Assembly (NCBI GenBank): GCA_023386455.1
Contig: JAEWJO010000711.1
Location: forward strand, 1 to 10,006
DNA from: Pseudomonadota bacterium
GTDB taxonomy: Bacteria; Myxococcota_A; Polyangia; Haliangiales; Haliangiaceae
Reading direction: 5' to 3'
Length of the DNA stretch: 10,006 nucleotides
Shown: piece after piece, positions 1-6,711 of the stretch
Numbering within the stretch: the stretch's first letter is position 1
Layout of the letters: each line of letters starts with the position of its first letter
Program-made: the position numbers and the translations under genes
Notes under the pieces: generated by a model
What the model was told of the DNA's origin: nothing
The model's input: the letters and a program-made list of their open reading frames with translations, nothing else
Databases searched by the model: none

Positions 1-66
1 CGCGGCGAGCTCCTGCTCCCCGAGCAATTCGCCGCGCAACAGCGGCTGCGCGCTGCCACGCTGTAG
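1..66 (+). CDS. tnpC: IS66 transposase TnpC, C-terminal 21 residues (partial)
   Basis: Reading from base 1 gives RGELLLPEQFAAQ followed by eight further residues and a TAG stop at 64-66. This lines up with the end of the other TnpC in the window (DRGTALLPWDFAAT, stop at 6360-6362): RG, LLP and FAA are shared, and the distance from the stop codon to the element end is almost the same. In the IS66 family TnpC is the DDE transposase, and this stretch lies after its catalytic core. Everything upstream is outside the window, so whether the gene is intact cannot be judged. Confidence 0.7.
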   Translation, partial: RGELLLPEQFAAQQRLRAATL

Positions 67-98
67 CGAGGCGCGCCTACTACGCGAAGGCGTCGCGT

Positions 99-126
99 GT
101 CACGACGGGGCACGGCGAGGACTTAC
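99..126. repeat. Right terminal inverted repeat of IS66 copy A
   Basis: These 28 bases match the right terminal repeat of the second IS66 element (6393-6420) at 25 of 28 positions. The three differences are one G/T and an adjacent C/G plus G/C pair in the middle. The outermost ten bases, GAGGACTTAC, are identical. On the opposite strand the end reads GTAAG, in line with the GTAA-type ends known for IS66 elements. Confidence 0.8.
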
Positions 127-1707
127 GGTGATCTTCAGAGGTAACGGTCGGTCCGTTGAAGCTCGAGTCGCCATTCGATGACTCGAGCGGCACCGGTTGG
201 TACTTGATGGTCGGCTTGTTGTCGAAGGCGCCCTTGCCGAGGTTCTTGTAGATCAGCCACGGGTACAGGCCTTCACAGCGCTCGTAGGGTGAGCGCTTCA
301 CGCCGAGACTCGGAACACCGTCCGGCCCGCCTGCCGGCTTGTACATCACCGAGTCACAGCCGGTGGTCGGCGCGTTCGTGATGCACTCGAGCGCCCTGTC
401 CCAGTCGATCGAGCAACCGAGCTCGTCGCAGGTCCGGACGCCTGCCATCTCGAAGCAGTCTGTCAGCTGGTAGCAGGTATCGTGGTTGCGAGTGTCGCAA
501 GCGGGCCACTGGCCGACGCCCGGAATACTGGAGATAGGCGGTTCGCCGTTGACGAACTGCACCATATTGCCGCGCTCGACATCGTAGTAATCGATATCAC
601 CGTGGACCGCCGCAACCAGGTCGGGGAGTCCATCAGAATCCATATCCATCCAGCGATAGGCCAGATATGTTTGGAACTGGCCCCCGGGAGCGCCGCCCAC
701 ATCAGGTGGGCAATGCGTGCCGCCTGGGAAGCAGTATTCGAGCGGATTGGCGGGGTCTGTCGACGGAGCGCAGCTTGGATTGGCTGGATCGTGGCAGCCG
801 CCCATGCTGTTATTTAGCGAGTTCTTGAATGCGGTCGATTGCCCGTTGAGAGCGCAACCCTCGCCGTAGGTGGCCTCGCGACCGGCCGTCGCAGCGCCGC
901 TATCCACCTGACCGGCCGCCCCTCCGCGCCACTTGAGACGCGGCAGGTCAATGCGTCCTCCGTACCCGAATGACAGCTGGTTGTTGACGAGCCCTGCGTT
1001 TCGGTACCAGAGAGCGGAGCAGTTCTGGATCGCCTGGCCCTCCAACGGCTCGTTGAGAACAAGATCCTGCAAGCCGTCGCCGTCGACGTCGAGGAACATG
1101 CTCTCGACGGTTGGCCACCGATCGTCGTTACGACGAAAGCCCCAACCGAGGTTCCGCGGGCCCGATCCACCGAGCCAGGGGGAGCCGCTGTAGATGCTCT
1201 GCGGTGGGCCGAGCGTTACCGTCGGCGAGTTGTAGTCGAACGTCACGGCCGGAAGGCTCACAAACGGCGAGTCGGCGCCGCTCGCCGTTTCCTGGATTGA
1301 CGTGAGCAGTCGGACCGGCCCGTGCTGTTGAGTGCACAGCTCGGACGTCGCGTCGTAGTTGAGCGAAACGGTCCGCGTGTGAACGACCGACGTCGGAGCT
1401 CCCGGAGCGTAGGCCTTCGCGGTGATCGCTTGCAGGAGCGCACCGCCGGTCACACGTGGTACGCCTGACCGATAGTCGCTCTGTGTATTGGTGTAGACGC
1501 CGTTGCAGATCTGACCGAACTTGTAGCTGAAGTCCACCCGCGCGAAGTCCTGCAGCCCGGCGTTCGCGTTCTGCCCCCACGTGATGCGCACCAGGTCGCA
1601 CTCGTTGGGCAGGAGCTGCTGGTACTCGTACCGGACCTCGTTGCCAAACGCGTCCACCATGCCGGTCAACGGCGCGTACTGATCGGTCGCCGTGCAGCCG
1701 GTCATCC
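127..1707 (-). pseudogene. SpvB/TcdB-like FG-GAP toxin gene, internal fragment cut off at both ends by IS66 elements
   Basis: An open frame of 527 codons fills exactly the space between two IS66 ends. Numbered from the in-frame ATG at 1705, residues 16-62 (VDAFGNEVRYEY, then a beta-rich stretch) resemble the region of SpvB/TcB proteins around Rhs-like strands. FG-GAP/VCBS-type calcium-binding loops follow at about 203-218 (LDVDGDGLQDLV) and 353-364 (MDMDSDGLPDLV). Between and after these lies a cysteine-rich stretch (about 13 Cys, residues 284-477). In complete family members an N-terminal SpvB domain precedes this part, and Rhs repeats or a toxic C-terminus follow; such proteins form the shell of Tc toxins or related secreted polymorphic toxins. 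Both ends are missing here. The frame runs into the left IS66 element and stops at base 80, so the last 15 or so codons are transposon-derived. Third-position G/C bias is visibly weaker than in the neighbours. Remnant status is clear; the exact subfamily is not. Confidence 0.75.
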
Positions 1708-1735
1708 GTAAGTCCTCGCGCTGCCACGTCGTGAC
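1708..1735. repeat. Left terminal inverted repeat of IS66 copy B
   Basis: Bases 1708-1735 begin GTAAGTCCTCGCGCTGCCAC and are the exact reverse complement of 6393-6420 over 28 bp. Homology ends at base 1736. The outer GTAAG is typical of IS66 ends. Confidence 0.93.
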
Positions 1736-1769
1736 CTGACGACGCGAGCGTGCTGAGGTGCGCGGCCCG

Positions 1770-2114
1770 ATGCAGGACCGCGAGGTGAGAGAGCTCCGAC
1801 GCCGCGTCGAGAGACTGCGGCGTGATCGCGGCGATCGATTCCCGCCGTTGCTCCGCGAGCGGATCACCGCGTGGGTCCGCGCTCGCCGGGAGCTCGGCGA
1901 TTGGTGGTGCGACCTGTCACGCGCCGTGGGGGTTCCGGAGGAGACGCTGAAGCGCTGGGCGACGCCGCGTGCCGACGGGAAGCTGACGATGCTGCGTGTG
2001 GACGTGATCGATGCGCCGCCGACGGGCACGGTGACGCTCGTGTCGCCGACGGGGTTGCGGATCGAGGGCGTCGCGATCGCCGACGCGATCGCGATCTTGC
2101 AGGGCCTCGCGTGA
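1770..2114 (+). CDS. tnpA: IS66-family accessory protein TnpA (HTH)
   Basis: This is the first gene of the IS66 operon: 114 residues from the ATG at 1770. A GTG at 1758 is an alternative start adding four residues. GAGG at 1755-1758 sits 11 bases before the ATG and favours it. The N-terminal third is very arginine-rich (RELRRRVERLRRDRGDR) and is followed by a helix-turn-helix-like segment containing SRAVGVPEETLKRWA, suited to DNA binding. The C-terminal half is a predicted beta-rich tail (GTVTLVSPTGLRIEGV) ending in a short helix. In IS66 elements TnpA is required for transposition together with TnpB and TnpC, though its precise role is unsettled. Its stop codon TGA (2112-2114) overlaps the GTG start of tnpB, which indicates translational coupling. 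The gene looks intact. Assignment rests on position and the HTH more than on a strong family motif. Confidence 0.8.
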   Translation: MQDREVRELRRRVERLRRDRGDRFPPLLRERITAWVRARRELGDWWCDLSRAVGVPEETLKRWATPRADGKLTMLRVDVIDAPPTGTVTLVSPTGLRIEGVAIADAIAILQGLA

Positions 2115-2491
2115 TTCTCGGGACGAGCCGGGCGGTTCGCGTGTTCGCGTTCCCGGCTGCCGTGGATCTCCGCAAGGGGTATGACGGCTTGTACGGCCTG
2201 GTGCAGACCGGACTGAAGCGCGACCCGCTCGGCGGCGAGCTGTTCCTGTTCGTGAATCAGTCGCGCAAGCTGTGCAAAGTGCTGCTGTGGGACGGCACCG
2301 GGCTTTGCATCTTTCAGAAGCGGCTCGAGAAGGGGACGTTCGCGAAGCTGTGGCGCGATGACGGCCAGGTCGTGCGCCTCACCGCGAGCGAGCTTGCGCT
2401 GTTCGTCGAGGGTTGCACGCTCGTCGGCAAGCACGCGCTGTCGCCGATCGCGGTCGAGCGGAAATCTCTTGTTTCGGATCGCGCGATATGA
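2111..2491 (+). CDS. tnpB: IS66 Orf2-like protein TnpB
   Basis: The protein has 126 residues from a GTG start that overlaps the tnpA stop in a GTGA arrangement. It shows the hallmark IS66 Orf2 pattern: VRVFAFPAAVDLRKGYDGLYGLV near the start (in relatives, 'DMRKGFDGL'), then GGELFLFVNQSRKLCKVLLWDGTGLCIF and KRLEKGTF. This is one of the most conserved signatures of the family. TnpB is an accessory protein needed for transposition of IS66 elements and has no known enzymatic motif. It should not be confused with the RNA-guided nuclease TnpB of IS200/IS605 elements. The length is normal for the family (about 115-130 residues). It ends 13 bases before the tnpC start and is intact. Confidence 0.93.
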   Translation: MILGTSRAVRVFAFPAAVDLRKGYDGLYGLVQTGLKRDPLGGELFLFVNQSRKLCKVLLWDGTGLCIFQKRLEKGTFAKLWRDDGQVVRLTASELALFVEGCTLVGKHALSPIAVERKSLVSDRAI

Positions 2492-2504
2492 TCAAAGAGA
2501 AGAC

Positions 2505-3548
2505 GTGGCGCTCGATCTGGATCGCGAGCAGGACATCGAGGAGCTGCGCCGGATCGCGCAGGTCCAGCAAGCGCAGATCCAGCAGCTCCTCGACGTAATC
2601 GCCGCGAAGAGCCGCGAGATCGAGCGGCTCCGCGGCAAGCCGGGTGATCTGCAGCTCACGCTCAAGATGCTCGAGGCGTTGCAGGCCAAGGCAAGGCTCG
2701 CGACCGATGCCGTCGCCCGCGCCGAGGCCGAGCAGAAGAAGCGCGCCGAGGAGCGCGAGAGAAAGAAGCGAGCAGAGCGCACCAAGACGGGACCGACGCC
2801 GCAGCCGCTCTTGCCGGTGATCGAGCGAGTGTTCACCCTCGACGATGCTGATCGTGCGTGCCCGAGCTGCGGCGGTGATCTACGCCCGATGACTGGCCAG
2901 TTCGAGGAGTCCGAGCTGATCGACGTGGTCGAGGTCCGCTACGAGCTGGTCCAGGTCAAGCAGCAGAAGTACGTGTGTCGGTGCGGCAGCTGCATCGAGA
3001 CCGCGCTCGGCCCCGAGCGTGCGTTGCCGGGCAGCCGCTACTCGCTAGCGTTCGCGATCAAGATCGTGCTCGACAAGTGGCTCGATCACATCCCGCTCGA
3101 GCGGCAGTGCCGGATCCTCGAGAGGCACGGCTTGATCGTCACATCGCAGACGCTGTGGGATCTCGCCTACGCGATCGCGAAGCGACTCACGCTCGTCGAC
3201 GCGGCGCTCGCAGTGCACGTGCTGCAACGACCGGTAATCGGCCTCGACCAGACTGGATGGCCGCGCCTCGAATCAGCGGGCTCGAAGCCGTGGCAGATGT
3301 GGTGTCTGACCGCGCCGGGCGTCGTCGTGCATCGAATTCGCGACGACAAGAGTGCCGCGACCTTCACCGATCTCGTCGGTGACTACACCGGCACGATCGT
3401 CTGCGACGCGCTCGCGACCCACGGCGCTGGCGCACGCGCGAGCCCCGGCGTCGCGCTCGCCGGCTGCTGGGCACACGTGTTTCGCAAATTTGAAGAGGCC
3501 AAGCCCGATCACCCCGAGGCAGAAAAGGCGCTCGCGTGGATCGGTGCG
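2505..3548 (+). pseudogene. tnpC: IS66 transposase TnpC, N-terminal part (interrupted by nested IS)
   Basis: This is the first 348 codons of the DDE transposase, from a GTG at 2505 preceded by a purine-rich AAAGAGAAG; the nearby ATG at 2488 is out of frame. Residues 5-95 form a charged coiled coil (leucine-zipper-like, then an Arg/Lys/Glu-rich helix). A zinc-finger-like C-x2-C pair follows at 119-122 (CPSCGGDL) with partners at 158-163 (CRCGSC). The RNase H-fold core begins near 240, with the first catalytic aspartate at D248 (VIGLDQTGW) and the second at D301 (GTIVCDALATH). The GCWAHVFRKF segment typical of IS66 TnpC follows. The sequence is then broken after ...KALAWIGA by an insertion at 3549. 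In the interrupted gene, translation runs a further 30 codons into the inserted element before stopping at 3641. Its missing part is at 5907-6362. Confidence 0.93.
3545..3548. repeat. Target-site duplication TGCG, left copy
   Basis: TGCG directly precedes the nested element and is repeated directly after it at 5903-5906. Deleting the element plus one copy gives GGT GCG CTC TAC (Gly-Ala-Leu-Tyr), which is the continuous tnpC reading frame. A 4-bp duplication is therefore supported. Confidence 0.88.
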
Positions 3549-3563
3549 CCAGAGTTCATAACG
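3549..3563. repeat. Terminal inverted repeat of nested IS (distal to transposase start)
   Basis: CCAGAGTTCATAACG; exact reverse complement of 5888-5902. Homology between the two ends stops at the sixteenth base. It lies just downstream of the transposase stop codon. Confidence 0.9.
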
Positions 3564-3572
3564 TTGCATCGA

Positions 3573-5791
3573 TCAGGGTTGGGATCGGGCGGATCGGGCG
3601 AGGTCGAAACGAAGCGGCAGCCGCTTGTGATCGCTGGGTAGGATCAGGCCCCGTTGGTTGAGTTTGGTAAAGAGATGACCGATGGCGACGAGCTCGGCCT
3701 TGTTGGCGGCGGGGGCGAGGCGGACGTGGATCGCGTGGTCCGTGACCGAGATCGTGGCCGGCGCGGCGAAGAGGTTGGACAGCAGCTTCTTGGCCTCGCG
3801 CGGCCGGGTCATGTGCGGCGCGAGCAGCGCCGCAAGCTCGGCCTCGGCGTTCGCGCAGGCGATGCGGATCACGTCGACGATCGTCTTGAGCTTGCCGTCG
3901 TGCTTCACGAGCCTGTCCGCGAGCTCGGTGTTCTCGACGGGGGCGTGCGTTGGGATAAACGGGCGGAGCTCGAGGAGCGATTCCTGGCGCTCGAGCGCCT
4001 CGTCCAGATCTGCGCGCGCCGCGACGTGCCGAGGATGCGTCGCCGGCAGCCGCGCGAGCTGCCGGTGGGCATCGCCTTCGGCGACCCGCGCGAGGCGCAG
4101 CGCACGCTCGAGGCGACGACGGGCGGGGTTGGGGATGATCGTCCGGGCGGGTACGTTTCGACGCTGCGCCCATCGAGTTGGTTGATGCCCCAGCGCTCGA
4201 CGCCGTGCTTGAAGCCGTTCTCCTGGCGCCACCGCAGCCACAGGATCTCGACGAGGCGCTCGGCCGGCAGCGTCGAGTTCGCGAGGAAGTTCACCTGGCG
4301 ACCGTCGGCCGTTCGCACCGCGATGCGGCGGATGCGACCGCGTCCTTTGCCGAGGTTTCGCAGCCGATCTTCATGCAGAGCGACGACCTCGCCCGCGATC
4401 GTGATCGGCGTGAAGACCGTCGCCGGCAGATCGGGGTACGGCGCGCGCTCGTACGTCACGAAGTCGAAGCGTGCGTCGCGGAGCGCGGCGAGCAGCTCGG
4501 CATGCGCGCCTGCGCGATCGAAGGCCAGCACGATCTGCTCGTCGTCGCCGAGCGCTTCGCGGAGCTGCGCCGCGAGCGCCGGCAGCCACGTCGTCAGGCT
4601 GTCGTGCGACGGCACGCTCGTGCGAAACACCGGGCATCCGTCCTCGTCGTGGACGTAGTAGTCGCTCGTGCCCGGCAAGACCCGACGGTCTTGCATCCGC
4701 CAGCCTTTCCGCACGACGTGCTTGCCCGTGTACGGACGCAGGTGGTTGTCGACGTAGAACACCGCCGGCTGGTCGTCGTCCTTCGCCGCCGCGATCAGCC
4801 GCTCCGTCATGCGCTTCTCGAGAACGACGCCACCGTCGGTCTGCTCGATCAAGCGGCCGAGCAGCTTGCGCACGCCGCTCGCGCTCGGCACGCGCTCGGC
4901 GCGCAGCAGCGTCGCGCCACTCGGCGTCGCCAGCCGGCGGACGCCCTCGACCACCAGCTGCCGGATCGCGAGCGCGCAGACGATCGCATCGAGCGCGATC
5001 CGCAGCCCGTCGGGATGACGCCCCACGAAGGCGCGCTGCGCCTCTTCGTGCAGCCCGAGGTCGCCGACGAGCGCGAGCAAGATCCAACACCCGGCATGCT
5101 GCACATGCTTGCCGCCTCGCACCGGCTGCGCCGTCATCGGCACGATCTCCGCGCTCTCCTCGGGGAGCGGGCTCGCTTCCGCGACGGTGGCCTCGGACGC
5201 GGGGGCCGACCACAGCGCCAGCTGCGGCGCCATCGGCGTCGGAGCCTCGACCGGCGGCGCTGTGGTCGGCATCGCGCTCGCGCTCGCGCTCTGGCGGGCG
5301 AGACGCCATTGCTCCCACACGTTCCACACCGTCGAGTACGAGCGGCGATCGTGGCGCGGCTGTTCACGGTGCGCGTCGATCGGCATCCGGCCCGCGTCGA
5401 ACATCGCGAACCACGCCGCGCGAACTCCCTCGGTCACCTTCGAGTTCTTGCCCTGGCGCTGCCCCAGCACGGCGCTCAGGCCACCTTGCTCTTCGCGCCG
5501 CCGAAGCCGGCGCACGTACTCGCTCGTCAACCCGAACGCGGTCGCCAACCGGCCCAGGTGCAGCTCGCCGGTCTTCGCCAGCGTCACCACCAGGACGTTG
5601 CGCGCGCCGCGATCGTCGTCGTCCTCGTCGTACGCCCCGATCAGCGTCCCGCCGATGAACACGTTCGCCATCGACCCTTGGACCACGACCGTGCCCTCCC
5701 ACGAGAACCGGCGGATCTCATGCCCAGGCCGCGACGGTGGTTCCGGCAACACGAACTCGAGAGCTTCCATCGCTCTCAAGACATCCGCCAC
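3573..5791 (-). pseudogene. Large DDE transposase of the nested IS, apparently frameshifted
   Basis: The frame opens with GTG at 5791 (ATG at 5770 is an alternative). A helix-turn-helix-like segment lies at residues 76-100 (GRLATAFGLTSEYVRRL). A low-complexity Ala/Pro/Ser linker at about 168-215 separates it from the catalytic region. Probable catalytic residues are D348 (VFYVDNHLRPYTGK), D425 (VLAFDRAGAH) and E524 (LRWRQENGFKHG). Near base 4141-4150, after GINQLDGRSVETYPP (residue about 549), the natural continuation TIIPNPARRRLERAL is found in another frame and runs to a TGA at 3573. One base appears to be missing. Joined, the protein would be about 739 residues. As it stands, the first frame ends at 3905 with about 78 unrelated residues. 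The C-terminal part (about 189 residues) is helical at first and ends in a small globular-looking segment. The frameshift may be decay, a sequencing error or programmed. The catalytic triad is upstream of it. The family is unnamed to me. Confidence 0.8.
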
Positions 5792-5799
5792 TGCTCCGA

Positions 5800-5869
5800 A
5801 ATTCCAAACGGTCGCGGTTTTCTCGAAACTTCAGATGATCCAGCCGCGCCGTCCCAAGTCCTTGGAATT
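5800..5869. promoter_or_regulatory. Inverted repeats in the upstream region of the nested transposase
   Basis: Between the transposase start and the element end, AATTCCAA (5800-5807) is mirrored by TTGGAATT (5862-5869), 54 bases apart. A small hairpin CCAAG-TC-CTTGG (5854-5865) overlaps the second arm. This 97-base leader must contain the transposase promoter, and the repeats could be binding sites for the transposase's HTH or part of the subterminal end. No convincing -35/-10 pair is visible, so this is a structural observation only. Confidence 0.35.
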
Positions 5870-5887
5870 CGATCGGCTCGCCAGCGC

Positions 5888-5902
5888 CGTTATGAACTCT
5901 GG
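5888..5902. repeat. Terminal inverted repeat of nested IS (transposase-proximal)
   Basis: CGTTATGAACTCTGG; exact reverse complement of 3549-3563 and followed immediately by the TGCG duplication. Confidence 0.9.
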
Positions 5903-5906
5903 TGCG
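5903..5906. repeat. Target-site duplication TGCG, right copy
   Basis: Matches 3545-3548. A fifth base (G at 5902) could be shared, giving GTGCG, but then the element ends would be unequal. Four bases with symmetrical ends is the simpler reading. Confidence 0.85.
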
Positions 5907-6362
5907 CTCTACGAGATCGACGCGCGCGCCGAGGGTGACCTCGCGCGATGCGGCGAGCTGCGCCGCACCGAGTCCGCCACGATCCTCGCCGAATTCAAGA
6001 CCTGGCTCTGGGAGCTCGCCACGCTGACGTCGATCTCGATCGGTAAGGCTGCTGCGTACGCGATCGCGAACTGGGACCGACTCACGCGGTTTGTCGACGA
6101 CGCCCGCATTCCTCTCGACAACAACGCCACCGAGCGCGCGATCCGCGGTCCGGTCGTCGGCCGCAAGAACCACTACGGATCGAAGTCGCGCAGCGGCACC
6201 CAGGTCGCCGCCACGCTGTACACGATCCTCGAGACCGCGAAGCTCCACGGCATCGACCCGGCCGCATATCTCGCCGCCGCGATCACCGCCGCCGATCGCG
6301 GCACAGCACTGCTGCCCTGGGACTTCGCCGCGACGATCACCGCGGCCGCCTCCACGCCGTAG
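5907..6362 (+). pseudogene. tnpC: IS66 transposase TnpC, C-terminal part (separated by nested IS)
   Basis: This is the remaining 151 codons of the transposase begun at 2505, starting LYEIDARAEGDLAR and ending at a TAG at 6360-6362. It contains the third catalytic residue, E425 of the rejoined protein, in the IS66 hallmark segment PLDNNATERAIRG, followed by RKNHYGSKSRSG. The C-terminal segment ends RGTALLPWDFAAT. Together with the first part it gives 499 residues, a normal length for IS66 TnpC, with no stop or frameshift. The IS66 copy was therefore intact when the nested element landed. Without the N-terminal zinc finger and both aspartates this part has no activity of its own. An open frame continues upstream into the nested element to 5109, but that extension is antisense to the other transposase and is not meaningful. 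Confidence 0.92.
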
Positions 6363-6392
6363 CGCGGCGCCCTACTGCGTTTGCGTCACGCT

Positions 6393-6420
6393 GTCACGAC
6401 GTGGCAGCGCGAGGACTTAC
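6393..6420. repeat. Right terminal inverted repeat of IS66 copy B
   Basis: Perfect 28-bp reverse complement of 1708-1735, ending GCGAGGACTTAC. It differs at three positions from the right end of copy A (99-126). Confidence 0.93.
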
Positions 6421-6711
6421 GAACGATCATGGTCTCGTCGAAGCTCGCGTCGCTCATATGTGCCGCGCGTGCATTTGCGACGGCAGTGCCAAGTGACCGC
6501 GCAGCTGCGCGGGATCACACGACATGCCGCATGACGCGCGACTCGTGCAAGGCCTCGCACAACGAGAACATCGCACTGCGCGAGCCGCGCGGCAGCAGCG
6601 CCAGTGGCCATGGGAGCGAGCGCTCCGGCGTGTGCAAACAGTACGTCTCGCTGGTTCATCGGTTGTCGGTTGCCGCGCTGCACCGCGGCGGCAATGCTCG
6701 CTCCCGTGAAC
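6421..6711. other. Gap between IS66 copy B and the lipoprotein gene; no gene supported
   Basis: These 291 bases contain short open frames on both strands, none with a recognisable protein or a good ribosome site. The sequence must hold the promoter of the lipoprotein gene unless IS66 supplies it, but no clear sigma-70-type -35/-10 pair stands out in this GC-rich stretch. Visible structures are the 16-bp palindrome at 6497-6512 and a smaller hairpin (GGAGCG-AG-CGCTCC, 6613-6626). On the minus strand an ATG at 6457 opens a short frame (MSDASFDETMIV) that runs straight into the IS66 end. It could be the start of a gene cut by the insertion, but I cannot show that. Confidence 0.5.
6497..6512. repeat. 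Perfect 16-bp palindrome
   Basis: CCGCGCAGCTGCGCGG reads identically on both strands. It is bracketed by GTGA (6493-6496) and, two bases off register, TCAC (6515-6518), so the dyad extends to about 26 bases with a small bulge. It lies 200 bases upstream of the lipoprotein start. It could be an operator for a dimeric regulator or an RNA hairpin. No T-run follows, so it is not a classical terminator. Confidence 0.5.

Larger units (their letters stand above)
1..126 (+). mobile_element. Right end of an IS66-family element (copy A, truncated by window edge)
   Basis: The first 126 bases match the architecture of the right end of the complete IS66 element found further right (1708-6420). A transposase C-terminus ends at base 66, a 60-base non-coding tail follows (58 in the other copy), and the tail closes with a terminal repeat ending in GAGGACTTAC. 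The tails of the two copies are alignable (both contain a GCGCCCTACT/GCGCCTACT-like stretch after the stop codon) but not identical. They are therefore related family members and not a recent duplication. Both copies lie in the same orientation. The left end of this copy is outside the window. Confidence 0.8.
3549..5902 (-). mobile_element. Nested insertion sequence, 2354 bp, unclassified DDE (IS4-like) family, inserted in tnpC
   Basis: The element has perfect 15-bp terminal inverted repeats (CCAGAGTTCATAACG at 3549-3563 and its reverse complement at 5888-5902) flanked by a direct TGCG duplication. It encodes a single very large transposase on the minus strand that fills nearly all of it. Its boundaries are proved by the host gene: excision restores IS66 TnpC precisely. 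The protein carries a D, D, E triad with a WRQENGFK-type motif, resembling the Y-(2)-R-(3)-E-(6)-K signature of the IS4-like superfamily. The approximately 739-residue length and 4-bp duplication do not let me place it in a named family from memory. It is younger than the IS66 copy it sits in. Confidence 0.92.
1708..6420 (+). mobile_element. Complete IS66-family element (copy B), interrupted by another IS
   Basis: The element is bounded by perfect 28-bp inverted repeats starting GTAAGTCCTC. It carries the three-gene IS66 order tnpA-tnpB-tnpC, with the first two genes overlapping and a short gap before the third. The present length is 4713 bp, well above the usual 2.3-2.7 kb for the family. 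Subtracting the nested element (3549-5902) and one 4-bp target duplication leaves 2355 bp, which is normal. IS66 elements usually make 8-bp target duplications, but the outer flanks here (GGTCATCC at 1700-1707, GAACGATC at 6421-6428) do not match. Either the element has taken part in recombination or deletion, or the duplication has been lost. With tnpC broken it should not transpose on its own. Confidence 0.93.

Noticed and set aside
1708..2434. Continuation of the toxin-fragment frame upstream through the IS66 left end to an apparent start at 2434.
   Set aside because: This part is the antisense of tnpA and tnpB. The true toxin sequence ends at the IS boundary.
2111..2491. Possibility that the gene called TnpB is an RNA-guided nuclease with an associated guide RNA.
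   Set aside because: It is the unrelated IS66 Orf2 protein of 126 residues with the DLRKGYDGL signature. No RuvC motifs are present.
3580..3602. Short tandem repeat GATCGGGCG near the nested IS left end.
   Set aside because: Only two units, and it is explained by the repeated Ala-Arg-Ser codons at the transposase C-terminus.
5109..5902. Upstream extension of the tnpC C-terminal frame into the nested IS.
   Set aside because: It lies antisense to the transposase and shows no IS66 similarity before base 5907.
4178..5938. A 586-codon open frame on the plus strand across the nested IS.
   Set aside because: It is antisense to the DDE transposase, has a low-complexity Arg-rich product, and crosses the IS end into tnpC in the wrong frame.
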